Below are positions 1-5,706 of a DNA stretch of 10,305 bases, piece after piece. Source of the stretch: Roseitalea sp964606055 (GTDB taxonomy: Bacteria > Pseudomonadota > Alphaproteobacteria > Rhizobiales > Rhizobiaceae); NCBI GenBank assembly GCA_964606055.1, contig CAZSFA010000103.1, positions 1-10,305 on the forward strand, given 5' to 3'. Position 1 is the stretch's first letter; each line of letters opens with the position of its first letter. The position numbers and the translations under genes were made by a program. Under the pieces are notes generated by a model. That model saw only the letters and a program-made list of their open reading frames with translations, was not told where the DNA came from and did no database searches.

Positions 1-494
1 TCGGCGACCGGCATGCCGGGATTGTTGGGCTCGCCGTCCTTGCCCAGATTGAGCGACAGCGTTCCGGCATAGGCCTGGATCGCCAGATCGTGGGCCGGGG
101 TTTTCACCAGAGGGCCGGTCTGTCCGAAGGCGGCGATCGAGGCATAGACGATGCCCGGATTGCGCGCCTTGATCGCTTCGTAGCCGACGCCCAAACGGTC
201 CACGACGCCGGGGCGAAACGCCTCGACGAACACGTCGGCCGTTGCCGCCAGCGACAACAGCGCCTCGCGGCCGGCATCGGTCTTCAGATCCAGCACCACC
301 GAACGCTTGCCGCGATGGGTGTTGCGAAACCACACCGACTGGCCGCCGGCGCGATAGCCGACACTGCGAACGGGCTCGCCCGATGGCGGTTCGACCTTGA
401 TCACGTTCGCGCCATGGTCGGCCATGACCTGCGTCAGGTAGGGACCGGGCAGGAACAGCGACAGGTCGACGACTTTGACGCCTTCGAGTTTCAT
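1..494 (-). CDS. CaiB/BaiF family III CoA-transferase, second copy (3' end cut by window)
   Basis: Transfers CoA between a CoA ester and a free carboxylate in the cytoplasm; donor and acceptor cannot be read from sequence. The first 164 residues are visible and translate without interruption from ATG (complement of 492-494), after a GGGTGG Shine-Dalgarno 8 bases upstream. Family landmarks are an N-terminal VVDLSLFLPGPY, then GANVIKVEPPSGEPVR, the HRGKRSVVLDLK segment, VFVEAFRPGVVDRLG and IAAFGQTGP near residues 120-126. The visible part ends at GMPVA, followed by a split codon starting GA. The catalytic Asp of the family is expected about here, so the cut codon may encode it. The gene starts 3 bases after the stop of the other CoA-transferase and is the last visible gene of the minus-strand operon. 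Family members are usually about 380-410 residues, so over half lies outside. It is clearly divergent from its neighbour, so this is not a recent tandem duplication. Confidence 0.93.
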   Translation of the reverse strand, partial: MKLEGVKVVDLSLFLPGPYLTQVMADHGANVIKVEPPSGEPVRSVGYRAGGQSVWFRNTHRGKRSVVLDLKTDAGREALLSLAATADVFVEAFRPGVVDRLGVGYEAIKARNPGIVYASIAAFGQTGPLVKTPAHDLAIQAYAGTLSLNLGKDGEPNNPGMPVA

Positions 495-497
495 CGC

Positions 498-1733
498 TCA
501 GACCACCCGTTTTTCGCGCAGCGCGGCGATGTCCTCGGCGCTGAAGCCGAGCCGGCCCAGGATGTCGTCGGTCTGGCCGCCCAACGCCGGGCCGGCCTGC
601 CCGGGCGGGATGGCGCCGTCGAGGCGTATGGGGCTGGCGATCATCTTCAGATCCGGCTTTTGCGGATGTGCGACCGGCTGAATGCCCCCGCGCGCCGCAA
701 AATAGGGATTGTCGAGCGCTTGCGGCAGCGTCAGCACCGGCGCGATCGGCACCTTGCCGGCGAAGACGCTCATCCAGTGGTCCGTCGGCTGCGTCGCAAA
801 CACGGCATCGAGGATCGCCATCAGCGCAGGCCGGTTCTTGAAGCGCGCCTTGAAGTCGGCGAACCGATGATCGGTCGCAAGCTGGGGCTGGCCCAGCCCC
901 TCGCACAGCTGCGTCCAGAACTTGGGCAGCACGCACATAATGAAGAGATGACCGTCGGCGGTCGGCACCGTCTCGCACGGCACGACGCTGGGATGGCCGG
1001 AGCGGGGCCGGCGGCTGACGGCGTGCCCCTCGTTCAGATACCAGGTGGCGGGGTAGGTCAGCTGATGCATGGCCACATCGTACAGCGTCACATCGACATC
1101 ACGGCCGCGTCCGGTCTTGAGGGCGCCGATCAGCGCCGCCGACACCGCAAAGGCCATGGTGATGCCGGACAGGTAGTCGACGATCGACAGACCCATGCGC
1201 TGCGGCTCGCCGTCCGGATCGCCTGTCAGGTCCATGAAGCCGGCTTCGGCCTGGGCGAGATAGTCATAGGCAGGCCAGCGGGCGCGTTCGCCGGCGCGGC
1301 CGTAGCCGGTCAGATGACCGCAGACGATCGCCGGGTTGGCGACCGACAGTTGCGCATGGGTCAGGCCCAGCGCCTCTGGCTGGTCGCCGCGCATGTTGTT
1401 CATCACCGCATCGGCATTGCGGGCCAGTTGGTGCAGGATGTCCTGACCTTCGGCGGACTTCAGGTTCAGCGTCAGCGACTGCTTGTTGCGGTTGAACGTC
1501 TGGAAGAAGTGCGAATCATTGTCGCCCAGAAAGAATGGGCCGGAGGCGCGCGAACTGTCGCCGCCGCTGCCATCGGGCCGCAGCGGCGGCTCGATCTTGA
1601 TGACGGTCGCGCCCATGTCGGCCAGATACATCGATGCGAACGGTCCGGCGCCATACTGCTCGGCCGACAGGATCGTCAGGTCCTTCAGCGGCAGCGAACC
1701 GGCAGGGGCGAGGGCGGGAGGCATTGCGGTCAC
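498..1733 (-). CDS. CaiB/BaiF family III CoA-transferase, first copy
   Basis: Full-length (411 residues) cytoplasmic CoA-transferase of family III, which forms interlocked dimers and works through an aspartyl-CoA thioester. Visible landmarks are GATVIKIEPPLRPDG (41-55), the NRNKQSLTLNLKS segment (81-93), LGLTHAQLSVANPAIV, YDYLAQAEAGFMDLTG (156-171) and SIVDYLSG (183-190). By position in the family, Asp186 is the likely catalytic residue. The start is GTG at 1731-1733, sharing GTGA with the stop of the upstream lyase gene, which implies translational coupling. An ATG three codons further in (1722-1724) is the alternative, and neither start has a clear Shine-Dalgarno. The usual FGQxGP motif is replaced by GYGRAGERARWP (143-154), a departure also absent from the partner gene. 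With the adjacent lyase this recalls CoA-transferase plus malyl/citramalyl-CoA lyase modules, but the acid it activates is unknown. The CoA-transferase call is firm; the substrate is not assigned. Confidence 0.95.
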   Translation of the reverse strand: MTAMPPALAPAGSLPLKDLTILSAEQYGAGPFASMYLADMGATVIKIEPPLRPDGSGGDSSRASGPFFLGDNDSHFFQTFNRNKQSLTLNLKSAEGQDILHQLARNADAVMNNMRGDQPEALGLTHAQLSVANPAIVCGHLTGYGRAGERARWPAYDYLAQAEAGFMDLTGDPDGEPQRMGLSIVDYLSGITMAFAVSAALIGALKTGRGRDVDVTLYDVAMHQLTYPATWYLNEGHAVSRRPRSGHPSVVPCETVPTADGHLFIMCVLPKFWTQLCEGLGQPQLATDHRFADFKARFKNRPALMAILDAVFATQPTDHWMSVFAGKVPIAPVLTLPQALDNPYFAARGGIQPVAHPQKPDLKMIASPIRLDGAIPPGQAGPALGGQTDDILGRLGFSAEDIAALREKRVV

Positions 1734-2596
1734 GACGCCGCCGCGCCGGTCAGCCGCGCGATGTTCAAAACGTTCTGCATGGCGCGCACGACCGGCGCTT
1801 CGATCAGCTTGCCGTTGTGGACGACCAGACCGGTCGGGCTGGCGTCAAACAGGGCGACGATCTCGCGGGCGCGCGCGATCTCGTCCGTGCTCGGCGTAAA
1901 GCAGGCATTCACGGTCCCGATGTTGGTCGGGTGGAGCACCGCCTTGCCGGTGAAGCCAAGCAACTTGGCGGTCTCGGCCTCCGACCGAACGGTTTCGAGG
2001 TTCTTGAAATCAAGCGTCGGCACGTCGAGCAGCCCAATGCCGGCGCGCCGTGCCGCATGCACGCAGCGCGACCGGGCATAGAGCAACGGCTCATGGGCGA
2101 TGGAAACGCCAAGTTCGGCCGAAAGGTCGGCCGCACCGAACAGCAGCATCTGCAGCCGGGGCGCGGCGCTTGCGATGTCGCCCACGTTCTCAAGGCCACC
2201 GACCGACTCGATCAGCGCCATCAGCGACAGGTTTGCGCCGGCCTCGGCCAGGAGCGCATCGACCCAGCGCACCTCGTCGGCGCTGTCGACCTTGGGCAAG
2301 ACGACCATGGCGTTGGTGATGCCCGCATCAGCGATTGCCGCAAGATCCTTGATGCCGGCCAGCGTCTTGACGCCGTTGCAGCGCAGCGCCAGTTCGCGGC
2401 CGGCCTGACGCGGCGCCGACGTGAGCCAGTCGAGCGCTGCGGCGCGCGCCGCGTCCTTGCCGGCCGGCGGTACCGAATCCTCAAGGTCGATGCAGACGAT
2501 GTCGGCATCGCTGGCGGCCGCCTTGTCGAAACGGTCGGGGCGGGCGCCGGGCACGAACAGGAGCGAGCGGCGGGCCGACGATGGGGCGGTGGTCAA
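1730..2596 (-). CDS. CitE/HpcH-type acyl-CoA lyase (malyl-/citramalyl-CoA lyase-like)
   Basis: TIM-barrel Mg-dependent lyase of the HpcH/HpaI-CitE superfamily; relatives cleave or form beta-hydroxyacyl-CoA esters such as malyl-CoA and citramalyl-CoA. In 288-residue numbering: RSLLFVPG (10-17), DLEDSVPP (37-44), LRCNG (71-75) with the substrate-binding Arg72, VLPKV (99-103), LIES (128-131) with likely metal ligand Glu130, FGAADLSAELG (153-163) with likely metal ligand Asp157, and LGFTGKAVLHPTNI (213-226). The start chosen is TTG at complement 2594-2596: it follows a strong GGGGAGGA Shine-Dalgarno 6 bases away and overlaps the SDR stop as TTGA, like the GTGA junction at its other end. An in-frame ATG at 2662 would add 22 residues unlike the family N-terminus. 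At about 290 residues it matches CitE-like single-chain lyases; no citrate lyase alpha or gamma subunit lies nearby, so a stand-alone acyl-CoA lyase is favoured over citrate lyase beta. Confidence 0.93.
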   Translation of the reverse strand: MTTAPSSARRSLLFVPGARPDRFDKAAASDADIVCIDLEDSVPPAGKDAARAAALDWLTSAPRQAGRELALRCNGVKTLAGIKDLAAIADAGITNAMVVLPKVDSADEVRWVDALLAEAGANLSLMALIESVGGLENVGDIASAAPRLQMLLFGAADLSAELGVSIAHEPLLYARSRCVHAARRAGIGLLDVPTLDFKNLETVRSEAETAKLLGFTGKAVLHPTNIGTVNACFTPSTDEIARAREIVALFDASPTGLVVHNGKLIEAPVVRAMQNVLNIARLTGAAAS

Positions 2597-3429
2597 TGGT
2601 ATTCCTCCCCGCCCGAGACGTTGAGCGCCTCGGCGGTGATGTAGGCTGCCTGGTCCGAGCATAAAAACGCGCAGGCATTGGCCGTGTCCGCGACCAGGCC
2701 CGGCCGGCCAAGTGGAATGCGCGCACGCATCTCGGCCAGATACTCATCGACGCTCTGGCCGCGCGCCTTGGACATGAAGTCGTTCTGCCATGCGCCGAGC
2801 CCGGTCGTGACATGGTTCGGGCAGACCGCGTTGACAGTGATGTTGTCGCCGGCCAGTTCGAGCGCTGCCGATCGGGTCAGCCCGACAAGGCCGTGCTTGG
2901 AGGCGGTGTAGGCCGAGGCGAACGCAAAGCCGGACTTGGCGGCCTGACTGGCGATGTTGACGATGCGGCCGCCATCGCCGTGCGCTTTCATGTGCGGGAC
3001 GACCTGCTTGATCATCATGAAGGGCGCCTTGAGATTGACGCCCAGAACGGCATCGAGATGGCGTTCGTCCATGTCGACGATCGGGCCGAACAGATAGCCG
3101 ATGCCGGCATTGTTGATCAGCGCATCGATGCGGCCGAACGTGGCGACGGCCTCGTCCGCGATCGCCTTTGGCGTCTGGGGATCGAGCAGATCGCCGAGCA
3201 CGACGTGCACGCTGGCGCCGTCGGCCCGCAACTCCTCGGCCATGGCCTGGGCTTCCTGGCTCTGGCCGACACCATGGGCGGGCGCAATGTCCCCGGTGGT
3301 GCGCCCCAGATCGTGCAGGACGATGGCAAAACCGTCTTGGGCGAGCCGCTTTGCGATGCCCTGTCCGAGCCCGCCGCGGCGGCCCGCGCCGGTGACGATG
3401 GCGACCTTGCGTGTGTCGGTGCCCGCCAT
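2593..3429 (-). CDS. Short-chain dehydrogenase/reductase (classical SDR)
   Basis: NAD(P)-dependent Rossmann-fold oxidoreductase of 278 residues, acting on an alcohol/ketone that cannot be named from sequence. Visible: VTGAGRRGGLGQG (12-24), a glycine-rich cofactor loop with two extra residues relative to TGxxxGxG; GDLLD (79-83) for the adenine ring; NNAG (106-109); Asn132 in VNLK; catalytic Ser161, Tyr174 and Lys178 (SAYTASK); and CPNHVTTG (203-210). The tetrad is complete, so the enzyme should be active. A roughly 10-residue expansion after beta-2 (around 42-58, TTGDIAPAHGVG region) lengthens the cofactor-binding side. An acidic residue is not at the exact end of beta-2 (LHDLGRT has Asp40 then Arg43), so NAD versus NADP preference is uncertain. 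The start is ATG at 3427-3429, one base after the upstream stop, with GGTGGAG about 10 bases before it; a longer form beginning at 3462 would overlap the upstream gene by 32 bases and is rejected. Confidence 0.95.
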   Translation of the reverse strand: MAGTDTRKVAIVTGAGRRGGLGQGIAKRLAQDGFAIVLHDLGRTTGDIAPAHGVGQSQEAQAMAEELRADGASVHVVLGDLLDPQTPKAIADEAVATFGRIDALINNAGIGYLFGPIVDMDERHLDAVLGVNLKAPFMMIKQVVPHMKAHGDGGRIVNIASQAAKSGFAFASAYTASKHGLVGLTRSAALELAGDNITVNAVCPNHVTTGLGAWQNDFMSKARGQSVDEYLAEMRARIPLGRPGLVADTANACAFLCSDQAAYITAEALNVSGGEEYH

Positions 3430-3430
3430 G

Positions 3431-3745
3431 TCAGACCGGCTCCACCGGGTCCGTCCACACAAAGACCGGATTGTCGGTGAACCCGGCGAACTGCTCGGAC
3501 ACCGCTTTCATCTGGTCTGTGGCGATGTCCTTGTAGAACTGGTCGACATCGGCAACGTCGATGATCTCGACATAGTCGTGCGGCGGGGTGGCGTCGGCCA
3601 GCGCCTCGGCGCATTTGTGAACGGTGAAGCCGGCAACGCTGGGCAACGCGCGCACGGTGGGAATATCCACATCGCGCGCCCATGCCTCATAGGCAGCGAC
3701 ATCGGTTCCGCTCTTGAGATCAAAGAAAACCAGCAGTCGACGCAT
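3431..3745 (-). CDS. RedY/HapK-like small alpha+beta protein
   Basis: A 104-residue protein that I recognise as resembling the REDY-like/HapK family, small dimeric alpha+beta (ferredoxin-like barrel) proteins named from prodigiosin gene clusters. Supporting segments are LLVFFDLKSGTD (4-15), YEAWARDVDIPTVRALPSV (19-37), HDYVEIIDV (56-64) and FAGFTDNPVFVWTDP near the C-terminus. It has no signal peptide or membrane segment. It is the first gene of the minus-strand operon: ATG at 3743-3745, GGGAGG Shine-Dalgarno at 3751-3756, abutting the 16-bp operator. The next gene starts one base after its stop. Members outside pigment clusters have no settled function; proteins of this fold act as small isomerases, cyclases, monooxygenases or ligand-binding partners. 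Its position at the head of a CoA-ester pathway suggests a role in processing an intermediate, which is inference. Family assignment is from remembered sequence pattern, not a search. Confidence 0.82.
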   Translation of the reverse strand: MRRLLVFFDLKSGTDVAAYEAWARDVDIPTVRALPSVAGFTVHKCAEALADATPPHDYVEIIDVADVDQFYKDIATDQMKAVSEQFAGFTDNPVFVWTDPVEPV

Positions 3746-3756
3746 TCGGACCTCCC

Positions 3757-3772
3757 ATTTGTCCGGACAAAT
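3757..3772. promoter_or_regulatory. Perfect 16-bp palindromic operator, minus-strand operon
   Basis: ATTTGTCCGGACAAAT is a perfect inverted repeat. It lies between the -10 box and the Shine-Dalgarno of the RedY-like gene, covering the expected transcription start near 3764, so a bound protein would block initiation. The GTCCGGAC core with TTT/AAA flanks resembles operators of GntR-family repressors (consensus half-site yGTM); the regulator itself is not in the window. A near-identical site lies at 3927-3942. Confidence 0.85.
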
Positions 3773-3798
3773 TCTGGGGCAATGGGCCGGCTTGTCAA
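3771..3798 (-). promoter_or_regulatory. Promoter of the minus-strand catabolic operon
   Basis: Reading the minus strand, TTGACA (complement of 3793-3798) is a perfect -35 box. It is followed after 16 bases by CAGAAT (complement of 3771-3776), a 4-of-6 match to TATAAT. Transcription would begin near 3764, giving a leader of about 19 bases before the start codon at 3745. The last two bases of the -10 box are the first two of the operator. Confidence 0.7.
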
Positions 3799-3898
3799 GG
3801 GCCGTTTTGGCTCTGCCGGGGTGGGCGCCGAAGGCTCGTCGCCTCGCAGCGACAGCCGGCCGGCGCGCGCGGGTTTGTCATTCGGCCCTCACACCGGG

Positions 3899-3928
3899 TT
3901 GACAAAAGCGCGCACCCGTCCACATGAT
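3899..3928 (+). promoter_or_regulatory. Promoter of the plus-strand transporter operon
   Basis: TTGACA at 3899-3904 is a perfect -35 box; CATGAT at 3923-3928, 18 bases later, matches TATAAT in 4 of 6 positions. The expected start near 3935 lies inside the operator, about 25 bases before the ATG at 3960. The design mirrors the opposite promoter. The 18-base spacing is slightly long, so strength may be modest. Confidence 0.65.
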
Positions 3929-3942
3929 TTGTACGGACAAAT
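3927..3942. promoter_or_regulatory. Near-perfect 16-bp operator, plus-strand operon
   Basis: ATTTGTACGGACAAAT differs from the perfect palindrome at 3757-3772 only at position 3933 (A for C). It covers the expected transcription start of the transporter operon and shares its first two bases with the -10 box, as the opposite operator does. Matching sites on both sides argue for one repressor controlling both operons; the single change may lower affinity on this side. Confidence 0.82.
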
Positions 3943-3959
3943 TTTCCGGAGGGCCGTCC

Positions 3960-5627
3960 ATGAAAACCAGACTTCTAGCCATGACAGCGTTGTCCGCGGC
4001 GCTTGTTTCCGTGTTGCCGGCGACCGCGCAAGAGCTGCTGTTCTTGGCCGAGGACGTTCCGGCCGGTCTCAATTATGACGGCCCCGCGGCCGCCATTCCG
4101 ACCAGCCAGACCGGCATGGTCAACCTGATGGAGCCGCTGTTCGGCTATGCCAGCGCCGGCGCAAACGAGGACGGCGTCATTCTGCCGGACTTCGGTGAGT
4201 TCGAAGGCCGTCTGGTCGAGAGCTGGTCCTATGATGCGGCGACGCTCACCTGGACGCTCAACCTGCGGCAGGGCGTGACGGGCTGCGGCGGCACGACCTT
4301 CAATGCCGACGACGTGCTCTACACGTTCGAGCGCGCCAAATCGGTGTCGGGCGCCGCGCCGATCGGCTGGTTCCTGTCGAACGTCGCATCGATCGCGGGT
4401 TTCACGCCTGCGGTGTTCGGCGATGACGCATCGGCCAAGGAACTGGGCGACGAAGTGAGCAAGGTCGACGACTACACCGTCACCATCACCCAGTCCGAGC
4501 CGAACGCGCTGTTCCTGCCGGTGATGACGATCTTCGGTCTGCACATCTTCGACAAGGAAGCGATGGAAGCGCAGGCGACCGAGGACGATCCGTGGTCGCA
4601 CGACTACACCAACAATGTCGGCGTTCCGAGCTTCGGCCCTTACTGCCTGGACAGCTGGACCAAGGACGACGAAATCGTCTTCACCGCCAATGAGGACTAT
4701 TATGGCGGCGCGCCTGCCATCAAACGGGTGGTGATGAAGCGGGTTCCGCAGTCGTCGAACCGCGTGGTCGTGTTGCGCAGCGGTCAGGCGCAACTGGCGC
4801 AGACGCTGACGCCGCGTGAATACGACTCGCTGCGCGGTGTGTCAGGCGTCACCGTGGCCGGCGTGACCGGCAACGAAAACACGTTCATCCACATGAACTT
4901 CGCCAACGCGCCGTTCGACAACGTCAAGCTGCGGCAGGCGATCGCGCACGCCATTCCGTACCAGCAGATCATCGACAACGCCTACTTCGGCGCGGCGTCG
5001 CGCTGGGAGGGCGTGGTGCCGTCCAACTATCCGGGCTACCACGCGCCGGCCGGCTATGCCTATGACGTCGATCGGGCCAAGGAACTGCTCGCCGAGGCCG
5101 GTTTCCCGGGGGGCGAAGGTCTTGATGCGTTCGCCGACAGCTTCGCGCTGGCCTATGTCGCCGAAAAGGAATCGGTGCTCGGGCCGACCGTCAACATCAT
5201 CCAGACGGCACTGCGCGAGATCGGCATTCCGGTGACGCTCGATCCGCTGCCGCAGACCCAGTACGGCGACCGCCAACTGGTCAAGCGGGACCTGCCTTTT
5301 GCGATCAACGATCAGGAAAAGCCGATCGGCGTCGATGCGGGTTATGCGGTTCAGTTGTTCTTCGTGTCGGCCGACAAGGGCGGCCTGAACAACATGGTCA
5401 ACTACTCCAACGCCATCGTCGATGACACATGGGCCATGGCCCGCGTCGAGCCGGACACCGCAGCCCGCGATGCGATGCTGGTTGACATCCAGAACCAGCT
5501 TCTGGCGGACGTGGCCTGGCTACCGATCGTCGAGTACCAGACGCAGTGGGCGTTTTCCGACAGTCTTTCGGGTATGCGCTGGCACCCGGACAATTCGATC
5601 CGCTTCGTTGATCTGAGCCTGAACTGA
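3960..5627 (+). CDS. Periplasmic substrate-binding protein of a Dpp/Opp-type ABC importer
   Basis: A 555-residue family-5 extracellular solute-binding protein that captures ligand in the periplasm and delivers it to the permeases encoded downstream. The N-terminus MKTRLLAMTALSAALVSVLP followed by ATAQE is a classical signal peptide with likely cleavage after Ala23; there is no lipobox Cys. Family landmarks are NLMEPLFGY (55-63), LVESWSYDAATLTWTLNLR (85-103), TFNADDVLYTFERAKS (113-128) and VKLRQAIAHAIPYQQII after residue 310. Only two cysteines exist, Cys109 and Cys229, suggesting one disulfide. ATG 3960 is chosen because it follows GGAGGG (3948-3953) by 6 bases and begins the signal peptide; an upstream ATG at 3924 overlaps the promoter and operator. 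The family binds peptides but also sugars, opines, nickel, glutathione and other compounds, so ligand class cannot be read. Being next to catabolic genes, it probably serves a carbon source rather than general peptides. Confidence 0.94.
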   Translation: MKTRLLAMTALSAALVSVLPATAQELLFLAEDVPAGLNYDGPAAAIPTSQTGMVNLMEPLFGYASAGANEDGVILPDFGEFEGRLVESWSYDAATLTWTLNLRQGVTGCGGTTFNADDVLYTFERAKSVSGAAPIGWFLSNVASIAGFTPAVFGDDASAKELGDEVSKVDDYTVTITQSEPNALFLPVMTIFGLHIFDKEAMEAQATEDDPWSHDYTNNVGVPSFGPYCLDSWTKDDEIVFTANEDYYGGAPAIKRVVMKRVPQSSNRVVVLRSGQAQLAQTLTPREYDSLRGVSGVTVAGVTGNENTFIHMNFANAPFDNVKLRQAIAHAIPYQQIIDNAYFGAASRWEGVVPSNYPGYHAPAGYAYDVDRAKELLAEAGFPGGEGLDAFADSFALAYVAEKESVLGPTVNIIQTALREIGIPVTLDPLPQTQYGDRQLVKRDLPFAINDQEKPIGVDAGYAVQLFFVSADKGGLNNMVNYSNAIVDDTWAMARVEPDTAARDAMLVDIQNQLLADVAWLPIVEYQTQWAFSDSLSGMRWHPDNSIRFVDLSLN

Positions 5628-5641
5628 TCTTTCACCACACT

Positions 5642-5668
5642 GGAGCGGCGTGCCATGCGCGCCGCTCC
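5642..5668 (+). other. Intercistronic hairpin between binding-protein and permease genes
   Basis: Arms GGAGCGGCG (5642-5650) and CGCCGCTCC (5660-5668) are perfectly complementary. Pairing can continue inward through a T-G wobble and two G-C pairs, leaving a 3-base loop (or 5 if the last pair opens). It begins 15 bases after the stop codon of the binding protein. No run of T follows, so it is not a complete intrinsic terminator. Such hairpins commonly protect the upstream mRNA or dampen downstream expression, matching the need for more binding protein than permease. Confidence 0.7.
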
Positions 5669-5706
5669 GGCGACGGTCCTTGACCTGACCGCGGGGGCGG
5701 TTGCCG

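Larger units (their letters stand above)
3746..3959. promoter_or_regulatory. Divergent intergenic control region
   Basis: This 214-bp gap separates the two operons and holds the promoter and operator listed for each. The operator centres are 170 bp apart, close to a whole number of helical turns (about 16), which would permit looping by a tetramer; that is speculative. The middle (about 3800-3895) is GC-rich, with a small stem GTCGC/GCGAC near 3838-3853 and no convincing ORF. No terminator is needed here since the operons diverge. Confidence 0.75.

Noticed and set aside
90..2081. 663-codon open frame on the plus strand across the CoA-transferase and lyase genes
   Set aside because: It is antisense to three genes with clear family motifs; the composition is Arg/Gly/His/Gln rich with no recognisable domain, as expected from a high-GC codon-position shadow.
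1730..2596. Citrate lyase beta subunit (CitE in the strict sense)
   Set aside because: No acyl-carrier (CitD), alpha (CitF) or CitC/CitG genes are nearby, and the CoA-transferase neighbours point to a CoA-ester substrate instead.
3838..3853. GTCGC/GCGAC inverted repeat in the intergenic region as an operator
   Set aside because: Only five base pairs in GC-rich DNA, with no second copy and no relation to the -35/-10 boxes.
3874..3879. TTTGTC half-site, possible third operator in the intergenic region
   Set aside because: It lacks a matching GACAAA partner at the right spacing; a single 6-base half-site is expected by chance.
5642..5668. Hairpin read as a rho-independent terminator
   Set aside because: No T-rich tract follows, and the downstream permease and ATPase genes need transcription from the same promoter.
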